Source of the DNA: Saccharomycopsis fibuligera x Saccharomycopsis cf. fibuligera | Lineage: Eukaryota > Ascomycota > Saccharomycetes > Ascoideales > Saccharomycopsidaceae | Length of the DNA: 64,000 nt | Assembly: GCA_001936135.1 (NCBI GenBank) | Contig: CP012809.1 | Coordinates: forward strand, 2,095,501 to 2,159,500 | Direction: 5' to 3' | Shown here: piece after piece, positions 31,106-40,414 of the stretch | Layout of the letters: each line of letters begins with the position of its first letter | How positions within the stretch are numbered: the stretch's first letter is position 1 | The notes under the pieces: model-generated | What the model was told of the DNA's origin: nothing | What the model saw: only the letters and a program-made list of their open reading frames with translations | The model's database searches: none | Program-made: the position numbers and the translations under genes

Positions 31106-32176
31106 ATGCCAGCAACTTACCCATGCACTCACGAGATGAAGCAGTTCTTCACAGAGCTCCCAAAATGTGAACATCATGTCCATTTAGAGGGTACCCTTTC
31201 ACCACAGTTGCTTTTCAAGCTCATTGATAAACATAATGTTACACTTCCTGATGATTTTCCAAAGACCCCTGAAGCGCTCAAGCAACGTTATGATCAATTT
31301 GCCAACTTGGACGATTTCTTACATTTTTACTACATCGGAATGAATGTTCTTATTGATGAAAGTGATTTTTTCCAGCTTGCATGGGATTATTTTCAAGTGG
31401 CTTCCAAGTCTGGACTTCATCACATTGAAGTGTTCTTTGACCCCCAGGGCCATTTGCTGCGTAATATTGCATTCCCAACGTTTTTGAACGGGTTCACTAA
31501 AGCTGCAGCTAAGGCAGAACAAGAGCTCAACATTACTTCCAAGTTAATCATGTGTTTGCTTAGACATTTATCTCCAGCCGATGGTCTTGAAACCATCAAC
31601 CAAGCCTCCCAGTACTACGCCGAGGGTAAAATCCACGGCTTGGGACTCGATTCTTCAGAAAAACCATTTCCCCCAGAACTTTTCAAAGACTGTTATGCTC
31701 AAATTAAGCAACAGTTCCCACAAGTCGGACTCACTGCTCATGCCGGAGAAGAAGGTGGCCCAGATTATGTAACTAGTGCCCTTGATGTTTTGAAAGTCAC
31801 TAGAATTGACCATGGGATCAACGCTGCTAAAGACTCTCAACTCTTGGCTAGACTCGCTGACCAGAAAACGTTGCTTTCCGTGTGTCCAATTTCAAATTTG
31901 AAATTGCAAGTTGTGAAAGACTTGTCAGAATTGCCACTCCGTGAATTATTGGATGCCGGGGTCCCATTCAGTCTCAACTCAGATGACCCTGCTTATTTTA
32001 ACGGTTATGTAGTGGATTGTTATGTGGCGGTGCATGAACATTTTGGTTTCGATTTGAAAACTTGGTGCAAGATTGCAAAGAATGGGATCAACGGAAGTTG
32101 GATTGATTCGGAGTATAAGAAAAAATTGTCCAAGTTAGTGGATGAGGTTTATGAGAAATATAAGCATCTCGAATAA
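31106..32176 (+). CDS. AAH1: Adenine deaminase
   Basis: 356 aa. Aah1 deaminates adenine to hypoxanthine in purine salvage; it belongs to the adenosine/adenine deaminase superfamily and is zinc-dependent. Seen: the zinc-ligand motif HVHLEGT (24-30), the DPQGH segment, the GLDSSEKPFPPELF block, HAGEEGG (about 213), DHGIN, and SLNSDDPAYF (about 289-298) with the catalytic Asp pair. All key residues are present. The codon for residue 118 is CTG (31457-31459); S. cerevisiae Aah1, as I recall it, has Ser at this point (HTSRG). That supports decoding of CTG as Ser in this organism. Confidence 0.95.
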   Translation: MPATYPCTHEMKQFFTELPKCEHHVHLEGTLSPQLLFKLIDKHNVTLPDDFPKTPEALKQRYDQFANLDDFLHFYYIGMNVLIDESDFFQLAWDYFQVASKSGLHHIEVFFDPQGHLLRNIAFPTFLNGFTKAAAKAEQELNITSKLIMCLLRHLSPADGLETINQASQYYAEGKIHGLGLDSSEKPFPPELFKDCYAQIKQQFPQVGLTAHAGEEGGPDYVTSALDVLKVTRIDHGINAAKDSQLLARLADQKTLLSVCPISNLKLQVVKDLSELPLRELLDAGVPFSLNSDDPAYFNGYVVDCYVAVHEHFGFDLKTWCKIAKNGINGSWIDSEYKKKLSKLVDEVYEKYKHLE

Positions 32177-33342
32177 GTGCTTTGTTATCAACTGATGATT
32201 CACTGTTATTCACCCCCTCTTTTTTTTTTTTTTTTTTTCAAACAACCTATTTGACTGTTCAACGGCAGCGAAAAGGTCTTGGTTCCTATTTTTTGTTCAC
32301 ATCTTGTTTTTTTTCTTTTTCTTTTTTTTTTATTTTTTTTATTTTATTTTTTATATTCTCGTTTTGCTCTTTGCTCATTTGCTTTTCCTGCCTTCGTGTT
32401 TGTAATTCGTCATTCGTCATACATTATTTGCCATTTATCATTTGTCGTCTTGCTAAATCCCTTATGAAATTAATATTTTTTACTGGTTTTCAATAATGCG
32501 TAGACTTTGAAGTTGAGTAGTGTTTTACGAATAAGTTTATCATCAAACTTTGGACACATTCTTACGGCAAGCAACAGGTACTCCAAAGGGTTTATTTTAG
32601 TTGCTGAATGATTACCATAGTATTCGTTTTACAGCGAGGCTGTCCATGGCAATATATCTCGAGTTGAATTCTTCTGATTACTGAAAACTTATGATAAAAT
32701 ATATACTGATATCGTTCACCGGTACACTATTTCTACAAGCATCTCGACTGTTGTTTATATACTTCTCATAAGCAGACGCATTTTACCTTGGCCTTTGTCT
32801 TTGACTAAATATTATTAAAGACGATGCCAGCGCACATGCTTTTGAAGCTTGTACTTGTTTCTAAGGGGCTCTAGGGGCATGACTTTTTTTAAAGCAATTA
32901 AAATCTTGATATTCAAATAACTTGGAGAGTTTACCAAGAGATGCCGAGCTTTGATAGAATGGCTTTGGTGTCTGGTAGTAACCCCACTCCTTACTTATTA
33001 ATATTGCCACTGAGTTCCGCTTCATTATCATCCTCTGCATTATCCGCGTCACCATCACCATCACCATCGCCAAAAAACCATAGAGCTTGCATCTATTGAA
33101 ATTAGAGATTTCCCTGCTCGAAATATCAATGCGCAACCTAAAAGTGCTAGATGCCGCGTTGATCCATGAAGCCAAAACTCAAGTTTAGAGTTTTACACAA
33201 AAAAGGTAAAATGCAACATAGTATATTATATATATATATATATATATTTTTTTATTTTTTTTTATTTTTTATTTTTTCGAATTTTGAGTTTATCTAGTAA
33301 TGCAATATGTATACAACAGTAGTATCAATTAAATCAGCCATA
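32177..33342. other. Convergent AAH1/PBR1 3' flanks
   Basis: 1.17 kb. It has T19 at 32220-32238 just after AAH1, further T-rich sequence to about 32345, and an AT dinucleotide run near 33226-33247. A leftward frame of 104 codons at 32861-33175 has a plausible N terminus but no recognisable family and is not called. Confidence 0.45.
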
Positions 33343-34893
33343 TCAAATTTTACGACTACGAACTTGCTTTTTAATAGTCGGATCATTTTCTAACGGTATA
33401 TCTGTACCAGAAGTAATCACTTTGTCACCAACATCGGCATTTTCATCATTTACAGAAACCGCCCCGCTTCCGCTTGCCTCAGCTGCTTGTTTTCTTCTAG
33501 CCGCAATTCGCGCTTCATATTTCGCATCCAAATCTCTCAAGTATCTATTTTCCTTAAACAGAAGATCCTTATTCGTACCAATATTGCCAAATAATGGAGG
33601 TTCTTTTTGGGCTTTTTTCAATTCTGCTTGAATCTTAGCTTCATTTTGATCCATGTATGATAATTTACTTTTGGCCTCGCTATTCTCTGATGCGTTTGAT
33701 TTCTTTGCGTCGTTTTTAGACTCACCTTTCTTGCCTTTCTTTCCCTTTTTGTTCTTTTTTTCTGCTATTGCTTCTTGCTTTTTACGAATTATTGCCGATT
33801 TTTTTTCCAACTCAGCAACAACTTTTTCCGTCTTGTCAAACAATTTTTTCTGCAATTCTTCATCACTTAATTCACTTCGCGTCTTCTTTTGCACCACAGA
33901 ACATTCTTGCAAGAAATTTCCACCAGGTAAATTATCCAAATTTGGATTCATCAACCCAAAGAAAAACGATTGAGCTCCTTGCCAAGTAGACTTGAGGAAA
34001 ATCCACAATAAAGGATATATCAAAACATAAAAAATCAACCCCCAAATAGTACCAAATGAAAGAAATCTTTTTGTTGATGGTGATCTCATTACCCCTGGAT
34101 TCACCAAATTTATTTTGACTTTCATAGATGTTTTGTCGCTTCTTTCATATGCGTCCAATCTTCTTTGATATTCTTTAGCAAAGCATGCCAAGAGTAATTT
34201 TGATGTACCAAACACTTTCCATGGCGAATTCACTGGATATTTTCTTTGTTCCCAAGTAAGATCGTCAATATCAATTTTACCAAACACTTGAGAAAGACAA
34301 GTAGTCAACATAATTCTCACTCTACGATCCGAAGGTTGCGATCTGATTGCTGGTCCCATCAATGTCAACAAATGGAAATGGGCAAAATAATTAATAGCAA
34401 GCTGTTTCTCAATGCCGTCCTCAGAAAGAGTTCTTGGCTTCCCCATAGGGAGCGACTCTCCAGCACAGCATATAATTCCATCAAGACGCCTTGGGGTCTG
34501 GTTATTGAGCCAATCGGAAGCAAACTTTCTAATTGAATGCAATGAATTTAAATCGCACTCTTCAGCGTAAATCAACAAGTTAGCATGTTTGGTACGAATG
34601 CTTTCAACATAATCAATGAGCCATTGGTCATGTAAGCTTCTCACCAACAAGACAATCTGAGCACCACGGGAGGCTAATTCATCAACAACGCTGGCTCCAA
34701 GGCCCGTAGTGCCACCAGTGACGATGTAAACTTGTCCATGAAAGTTCTTGTCCCAAGTATTGGTGGCGCCGGCAAAGTAGTATTTGAGGGAGAAGACACT
34801 AGCGGCAATGGGACCATAGGTCTTGATATACTCCCACCCTGGAATAACACCAGGGCCATCTTGGAAAGCGCTGGCAAGAATGTGGACAGGCAT
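33343..34893 (-). CDS. PBR1: Short-chain dehydrogenase of the Pbr1 family
   Basis: 516 aa from the preferred start. The frame is open to 34968, but the Met at 34893 begins MPVHIL, which resembles the N terminus of S. cerevisiae Pbr1 (YNL181W) as I recall it. Pbr1 is an essential putative oxidoreductase of unknown substrate. Seen: a short membrane-like segment, the Rossmann motif TGGTTGLGAS, ICCAGES in place of NNAG, a Tyr-less GTSKLLL stretch where SDRs normally carry YxxxK, and a second hydrophobic segment (WGLIFYVLIYPLLWIFL). After that come a PGG block and a Lys/Glu-rich coiled tail with KKNKKGKKGKKG. The loss of the active-site Tyr, if the alignment is right, would question classical SDR chemistry. 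Confidence 0.72.
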   Translation of the reverse strand: MPVHILASAFQDGPGVIPGWEYIKTYGPIAASVFSLKYYFAGATNTWDKNFHGQVYIVTGGTTGLGASVVDELASRGAQIVLLVRSLHDQWLIDYVESIRTKHANLLIYAEECDLNSLHSIRKFASDWLNNQTPRRLDGIICCAGESLPMGKPRTLSEDGIEKQLAINYFAHFHLLTLMGPAIRSQPSDRRVRIMLTTCLSQVFGKIDIDDLTWEQRKYPVNSPWKVFGTSKLLLACFAKEYQRRLDAYERSDKTSMKVKINLVNPGVMRSPSTKRFLSFGTIWGLIFYVLIYPLLWIFLKSTWQGAQSFFFGLMNPNLDNLPGGNFLQECSVVQKKTRSELSDEELQKKLFDKTEKVVAELEKKSAIIRKKQEAIAEKKNKKGKKGKKGESKNDAKKSNASENSEAKSKLSYMDQNEAKIQAELKKAQKEPPLFGNIGTNKDLLFKENRYLRDLDAKYEARIAARRKQAAEASGSGAVSVNDENADVGDKVITSGTDIPLENDPTIKKQVRSRKI

Positions 34894-35171
34894 GATTTGT
34901 GATTTGTGTGTTTGCGTGCCCAGGATGAATGGTAAATGGTGATTTGTGATGGCGCTTAAAGCTTTCACTTTTGGCCTCTGCGATGTTGAAACGAGGCGCC
35001 TGGAAAATATTCTGGATTTCTAACACGTGCATGAGCATGTGATTGTGATGCGAAGAGGTAAAAAAAAAAAAAAAAATTTATTTTCTGCATCTTCAATCCA
35101 CTTCAACATCAACAGTTGACCAACAGAAATAACTTCTCAAGGCAGTAGTAGCACTCATTCACCACATCATA
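34894..35171. promoter_or_regulatory. Divergent PBR1/IPI3 promoter
   Basis: About 280 bp shared by two divergent genes, with an A-tract at about 35061-35076. No specific factor site is called. Confidence 0.4.
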
Positions 35172-36761
35172 ATGGAAGAAATAGTCACATATATTGGCGC
35201 AGGCTTGGAAGATGACAAGCATGGAGAAAATTCCGTTGGCTACAGCGTCTCCATTCACTCCAACAGCGTTTCCTATGCTTACAAGAATGCCAATGCTCAT
35301 CCCCACGGAGCAGTATCAACGGGGTTTTTGGGAGCCAGCAACGACAAGGTCATTGCTGGTGTGAAGAACAAAGCATTGCTTCATGTGTATGTTCATGGCA
35401 AAGAAGCTCCGATCCAAAAGATACCTGTACCGGAGCAGCTAACATCATTGACAATAACAAACCATAGTAACAACAAGTCAGCCAGCAACAACAGTACAAA
35501 TGGTTCTTCTTCAGATGAATTTCTTCAATTACCTTGGCTTCTTGTTGCTGGAAGCATTACCGGTAAACTTTATGTTTGGGAACTCAACTCCGGAAACTTA
35601 CTTTACAACCGTTCAGTGCATTACCAGAAAATTAACAAAATTGCGTTGTCCAATAACAATAACTACATAGTCACCACCTCTGACGATGCAAGAGTCCTAG
35701 TGTTTCGCACCTTGGACATTATTACTGCCCACCAATCTCAAAATTTCAACATCAAACCTTTACATGCCATTACTGATCATACTTTGCCAGTTACAGGTTT
35801 GCAAATCACTTCTGGTTTGAGCAGCGATTTGAAGTTGATCACTGCATCTACCGACTCAACATGCCGTATCTACGACTTGACCACTGGTAAGTTGCAACTT
35901 ACGTTAGTGCTGAGTTATCCTATCCATTCCCTTGCTCTAGATCCAGCATTTAGAGCTGTATATCTAGGTTTAGCGAATGCTACTATAAGAGAAGTGAAAC
36001 TTTACCAAGTAGATCCAGTCACTAAGAAGCTTTATTATATTGCAGAAAAAGCATCAAATAAAATCATTACTCTTGAAGATGATCCAGATCTCAAATATAG
36101 TTTCTTGAGCCATCAGCAAACCGAAAAATCGTCTACCGCAAAAGTACATGTTTCCAGCTTGGACGTCTCATTTGATGGGACAATATTAGTCTCTGGAGAT
36201 TCATTAGGTAAAGTTTTAGTCAGCGATATCTTCACTAAACAGACCCTTAAAGCACTTAAACCAGTCAACGGTGCAGTTACTTGTTTACAGTTGTCCACTG
36301 CTCTTTCCAAGGATCCTAATTCTGGAGGAAGCAGTAGTGGTGGTGCCAATTTGCTAGGATCAAAAAAATCTTCAAACAATTACAAAACGGTGCCGCAGCT
36401 TAAAAGAACTATTGGCAACAATTCTGATCTTTCACACCATGAAATTCAAGTACAAATTCCAGAAAATCAATACAGTTTGCGTTTGAAAAGCAATAACCAG
36501 AAACAAGATTACGATTTTGACGAGTACTTGGCCAATGTGGCAGCAGAAGAGCAAGTGTTTAGTAGGTTAGCAGACGGTGGTGATCAGCAACAACAACAAA
36601 ATGGTGGCAGGACATCAGTTGAAGCTGCTGCTAAAGAATCAAATGAGGTTGCTGAGTTGAAACGGAAACTTGAAAAGATAACTAGTGCTTACTCACAGTT
36701 GAGGGGCATTCATGAGGAGTTGTACGAGGAGCATAGCAAATTGCTCGGCAGCAAAGATTGA
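35172..36761 (+). CDS. IPI3: Rix1-complex WD40 protein Ipi3
   Basis: 529 aa, close to the yeast length. Ipi3, with Rix1 and Ipi1, forms a complex on pre-60S particles that is needed for ITS2 processing and for the Rea1 remodelling step, and also has a reported role in replication licensing. Seen: an N-terminal MEEIVTYIG, a WD40 propeller with recognisable blades (LVAGSITGKLYVWEL, YIVTTSDDARVLVF, LITASTDSTCRIYDL, ILVSGDSLGKVLVSD), and a C-terminal region with Gln-rich insert ending in a short coiled coil (about 485-525). An Asn/Ser insert splits the propeller near residue 105. Confidence 0.85.
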   Translation: MEEIVTYIGAGLEDDKHGENSVGYSVSIHSNSVSYAYKNANAHPHGAVSTGFLGASNDKVIAGVKNKALLHVYVHGKEAPIQKIPVPEQLTSLTITNHSNNKSASNNSTNGSSSDEFLQLPWLLVAGSITGKLYVWELNSGNLLYNRSVHYQKINKIALSNNNNYIVTTSDDARVLVFRTLDIITAHQSQNFNIKPLHAITDHTLPVTGLQITSGLSSDLKLITASTDSTCRIYDLTTGKLQLTLVLSYPIHSLALDPAFRAVYLGLANATIREVKLYQVDPVTKKLYYIAEKASNKIITLEDDPDLKYSFLSHQQTEKSSTAKVHVSSLDVSFDGTILVSGDSLGKVLVSDIFTKQTLKALKPVNGAVTCLQLSTALSKDPNSGGSSSGGANLLGSKKSSNNYKTVPQLKRTIGNNSDLSHHEIQVQIPENQYSLRLKSNNQKQDYDFDEYLANVAAEEQVFSRLADGGDQQQQQNGGRTSVEAAAKESNEVAELKRKLEKITSAYSQLRGIHEELYEEHSKLLGSKD

Positions 36762-37575
36762 TAGTCAGCATAGTATAGCAGCATTTGTATTGGCATTAAT
36801 AATAAACTTGATTGAAAAAGGAAATTAAAAGGGCCTGTTTTTAAATTGTATCTATTTTGAAAAAATGTAGAAGGGTATTGTGCTTTGGTTATTTCTTAAA
36901 CTAACATTTGAAGTTAGACATTTTCTTTAACTTACACTCAAGAAATATATATTCTTTGACACAATAATATTCGTATAATTACTCTTTGGGAAATGAAGCC
37001 TAGAAGGTAGAAAAACTTCAGCCGATCGTTTCATTAACTCCCAATAAAGTGTTTAATGGTAGTAAATTTCGTCGTTTTTTGCTGGAAGTTTTTTCGCACA
37101 TGCTAAACTCTTCAGCGATTGTCAAACTAAAAAAAATTTCTAACAAAATTCAATGGATTGTTAATGAATAGATTTTTTAAGCACACAAGCCACGTATGCC
37201 TCTCATTTGGTTACTAAAAATATTAAATACTCTAAAATCATTTTCCCAGTTTGAATCTTGATTTTTCTGTCAAATGTGTTTTATAATCTATCGCCATGAA
37301 AAGTTGAACTCGCGGCCTTGCTTCACTTAATCAAAACACACTGAAAAATAAAAAAAAAAAAAGAAAAACCTGCAAAAATTGAATAGCTACTATACTGTCA
37401 TCAGAGACTACAATCAGAAAATTATTAACGTAAAACATAAGCAGACATGTTCAATAAATAAGCAATCATGAATACTATATACAGGATTCGAAGAAAAGAA
37501 AAAAAAATAAGTCCATAACTATGCTACTTTTGTCTTATTTTTTTTCTAAAATTTTAATTTTTATGATACAAAACC
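36762..37575. other. Convergent IPI3/HSP60 3' flanks
   Basis: 814 bp, AT-rich, no gene. A TGTATATA motif on the HSP60 strand (37483-37476) lies about 93 nt past the HSP60 stop and is listed separately. Confidence 0.5.
37476..37483 (-). promoter_or_regulatory. Puf3-type motif in HSP60 3' region
   Basis: TGTATATA on the HSP60 mRNA strand, preceded by CC, so the C at -2 favoured by Puf3 is also present. It lies about 93 nt downstream of the stop and probably within the 3' UTR. Confidence 0.4.
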
Positions 37576-39294
37576 TTACATCATACCTGGCATACCTGGC
37601 ATACCGCCCATGCCTGGAGCACCAGCAGCAGCAGGACCCTTTGGTTCTGGAGCATCCACGATGGCACATTCAGTAGTGGCCAACAAAGAAGCAACACCAG
37701 AAGCATCCAACAAACCACTCTTAACAACCTTGAATGGATCAATGATACCAGCCTTAAGCAAGTCAGTGTATTCACCCTTAGCACTGTCGTAACCAATGTT
37801 GAATTCAGCACCATATTGGTCAAGCACTTTACCAACAATTACTGAACCTTCTTTACCAGAGTTTTCAATGATTTTTCTAGCTGGCTTAGTAATAGCAGAC
37901 TTGATGATGTTGACACCCAATTGTTGGTCAAAGTTTTCAACTTTAACGTCATCCAAAGTCAAAGAGGCCTTCAAGAGAGCAGTACCACCACCTGGCAAGA
38001 TACCGTCTTGCACAGCGGCTCTAGTAGCATTCAAAGCATCGTCGTAACGATCTTTCTTTTCACCAACTTCGACTTCAGAAGCACCACCGACCTTAATGAC
38101 GGCAACACCACCGCTCAATTTAGCCAATCTTTCTTGCAATTTTTCTTGTTCATAAGAAGAAGTACCGGCATCAGCCATAGTAGTTCTAATTTGTTCACAT
38201 CTTTGTTGGATGTTGTCTTTGGAACCTTCACCATTCAAGATGACAGTGTCTTCTTTGGTAATGGTGATGGATTGACATTTACCCAAAAGGTCAATGTTGG
38301 CATTTTCTGGTTTGATGTCCAATTCTTCAGTGAAGACAGTACCACCAGACAAGATGGCAATATCACCCAAGATGTTCTTTCTGTTGTCACCAAAACCTGG
38401 AGCTTTAACGGCAGCAACTTGCACTTGACCTCTAAGTTTGTTCAAAATACAAGCAGCAAGAGCTTCACCTTCAATGTCTTCAGCAATGATCAACAATGGT
38501 CTTCTGGTCTTGTTGGACAATTCCAAAGCTGGCAAAACGTCTTGGATAGTGCTGATTTTCTTTTCACTCAACATCAACAATGGGTTTTCAAACTCAACTT
38601 TACCACTCTTGGTGTTGGTGATGAAGTATGGAGAAATGAAACCTCTGTCGAATCTCATACCTTCAGTGACTTCCAATTCATCTTCAAGGGTTCTACCTTC
38701 TTTGATAGTGATAACACCTTCCTTACCAACTTTTTCCATAGCATTGGAGATCAACTGGCCAATATGTTTGTCACCGTTAGCGGAAATGGTGGCGACCTGA
38801 GAGACTTCTTCAGTAGAAGTGACTTCCTTCTTGTTTTTAGACAAGAATTCAACAACTTTTTCAACAGCAGCTTGGGAACCTTTTCTCAAGTCCATTGGGT
38901 TACAGCCAGCAGCAACGTTCTTGACAGATTCAGTGAAAATAGAGTGACCCAACACAGTGGCAGAAGTGGTACCATCACCGGCACTTTCGTTGGTCTTGGA
39001 AGCAACATCTTGCAACAATTTAGCACCCAAATTTTCAAACTTGTCCTTAAGTTCGATGGATCTGGCAACAGTCACACCATCCTTGGTGATCTTTGGAGAA
39101 CCGAAAGATTGTTCAATGAGAACGTTTCTACCTTTTGGACCCAAAGTGACACTGACTGCTTTAGCCAAGGTTTCGACACCTTTCAAAAGAGCAGCACGGC
39201 CTTCAATGCCAAATTTGAGTTCCTTGTGAGAGTAGAAACGGGCAAGATTAAGAGAGGTTCTGGCTAAGCCTGGTCTAGCAGCGGCTCTCAACAT
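37576..39294 (-). CDS. HSP60: Mitochondrial chaperonin Hsp60
   Basis: 572 aa from the Met at 39294 (MLRAAARPG), which starts a typical matrix-targeting presequence. The frame runs 35 codons further upstream, but that extension is hydrophobic and unlike any Hsp60. Hsp60 is the group I chaperonin that folds imported matrix proteins with Hsp10. Seen: the full GroEL architecture, including the ATP-binding [10 protein letters not shown] and DGTTSATVL motifs and the C-terminal Gly-Gly-Met tail. Leu codons are mostly TTG. A perfect three-unit heat-shock element lies 173 bp upstream. Confidence 0.98.
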   Translation of the reverse strand: MLRAAARPGLARTSLNLARFYSHKELKFGIEGRAALLKGVETLAKAVSVTLGPKGRNVLIEQSFGSPKITKDGVTVARSIELKDKFENLGAKLLQDVASKTNESAGDGTTSATVLGHSIFTESVKNVAAGCNPMDLRKGSQAAVEKVVEFLSKNKKEVTSTEEVSQVATISANGDKHIGQLISNAMEKVGKEGVITIKEGRTLEDELEVTEGMRFDRGFISPYFITNTKSGKVEFENPLLMLSEKKISTIQDVLPALELSNKTRRPLLIIAEDIEGEALAACILNKLRGQVQVAAVKAPGFGDNRKNILGDIAILSGGTVFTEELDIKPENANIDLLGKCQSITITKEDTVILNGEGSKDNIQQRCEQIRTTMADAGTSSYEQEKLQERLAKLSGGVAVIKVGGASEVEVGEKKDRYDDALNATRAAVQDGILPGGGTALLKASLTLDDVKVENFDQQLGVNIIKSAITKPARKIIENSGKEGSVIVGKVLDQYGAEFNIGYDSAKGEYTDLLKAGIIDPFKVVKSGLLDASGVASLLATTECAIVDAPEPKGPAAAGAPGMGGMPGMPGMM

Positions 39295-39466
39295 TTTGTG
39301 GATAGTAATATTGTGATGTGATGTGACGCGGTACTGAGTGTGATAGGGAGAATAGCAAAAAAGTACTACTGAAACAGTGATTAGAAAATGGAGAAACAAG
39401 AAAAAACTTCCGTGGTGGTGCTGCCATTTTAATCTGAAAAAAAAGCTGGAGGAGCCCCGAATGGCA

Positions 39467-39479
39467 GAAGATTCTGGAA
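39467..39479. promoter_or_regulatory. Perfect heat-shock element of HSP60
   Basis: GAAGATTCTGGAA: three contiguous inverted pentamers (GAA-nn-TTC-nn-GAA), the full Hsf1 trimer site, 173 bp before the HSP60 ATG at 39294. Confidence 0.75.
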
Positions 39480-40321
39480 AAAATGGAGGAAAAAAAAATA
39501 TCGCCGCCGTAGGGGGTGTTGCATGAGAGCGGGTAATACCTAGGAAAGCACCCCTAAAATGAAGTCTCTACTATGTCAGCATTTATACTCCATATAATTA
39601 TATTAGCATACTACAGTAACAAAGGAATTATTCAACAAGAAAAAAAGGTGCTTTTTACAGAAAGTACGGCAACTAAAAAGGCTATTTCGCTAGTCGTCTC
39701 AGTGTAACGCGGTGGCCGCACCGAAGGAAGTTCCAGACGGTTGATGTGGAATATACGGAATATGGCCCACCGGCCGTGACCGATTTTGTCACCGTAATAT
39801 CGGGTACCGGATTTAGCTTTGATTTAGTACGGGCAGCGGAGCGCGGAGTGCGGAATGCGGAACGCCCCCGCCCTGCAAGTTCCTCACAGCCTGTTGGCCC
39901 AACATGAGGCAAGACAAAAGGATTTTATATTCTGTAGATACAAAGTGTATTGTGCACTTACGGAATGGAAACATGACGCAAATAGTGAATTTGTGCTTTC
40001 GAATAGCAAAAATAAGAATCATATTTAGGGCTTATGGTTACAGCAGGCCTGCGCAGGTTCTCAGATGCCATGCTGATACCTACAAAACAGCAATACCATA
40101 GACAAGTTACTCATATTGTACAGGAAAACTTTCTCGAGGCAGAGATCTTTGAAACATTTAAAACTACTGGTAATTGTTTATTTCTGTCTGGCTATGTTGA
40201 CCATTGCCAATATCCTTTTTAAGAGTTCCAATCTACCACCTACTTGGCCTACAACCAATTATTGCTGCACTAGTTCAAAGAGAATACTATGAACATACGT
40301 ATGTATTAACAGGACTATGAT

Positions 40322-40329
40322 TATTTACA
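40322..40329 (-). promoter_or_regulatory. Puf3-type motif in AIM23 3' region
   Basis: TGTAAATA on the AIM23 mRNA strand, about 86 nt past the stop. The C at -2 is absent. Confidence 0.3.
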
Positions 40330-40414
40330 CAATATATCATTTACTTCATAATTCAGAAAAAACAACTTTTTTGTGTTTTTTCAATTTTTTACAATTCCCC
40401 AGCCAACCTATAAT

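Larger units (their letters stand above)
39295..40414. other. HSP60 promoter / AIM23 3' flank
   Basis: 1.1 kb. It holds the heat-shock element, a GC-rich patch at about 39700-39890 with GCGGA-type repeats, and AIM23 3' sequence with a Puf3-type motif at 40322-40329. No gene is recognised. Confidence 0.45.

Noticed and set aside
32861-33175. 104-codon leftward frame in the AAH1/PBR1 gap
   Set aside because: Contains a Met-Val run produced by a CACCAT-type repeat and shows no family likeness.
34894-34968. In-frame 25-codon N-terminal extension of PBR1
   Set aside because: The downstream Met begins the segment that resembles the family N terminus; the extension lies in the short divergent promoter.
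37921-39267. 448-codon frame antisense to HSP60
   Set aside because: Shadow of HSP60 codon usage; Phe/Ser/Asn-rich with no domain. Antisense frames of this kind are common over biased genes.
39295-39399. In-frame N-terminal extension of HSP60
   Set aside because: Hydrophobic and unlike any Hsp60; the Met at 39294 begins a normal mitochondrial presequence.
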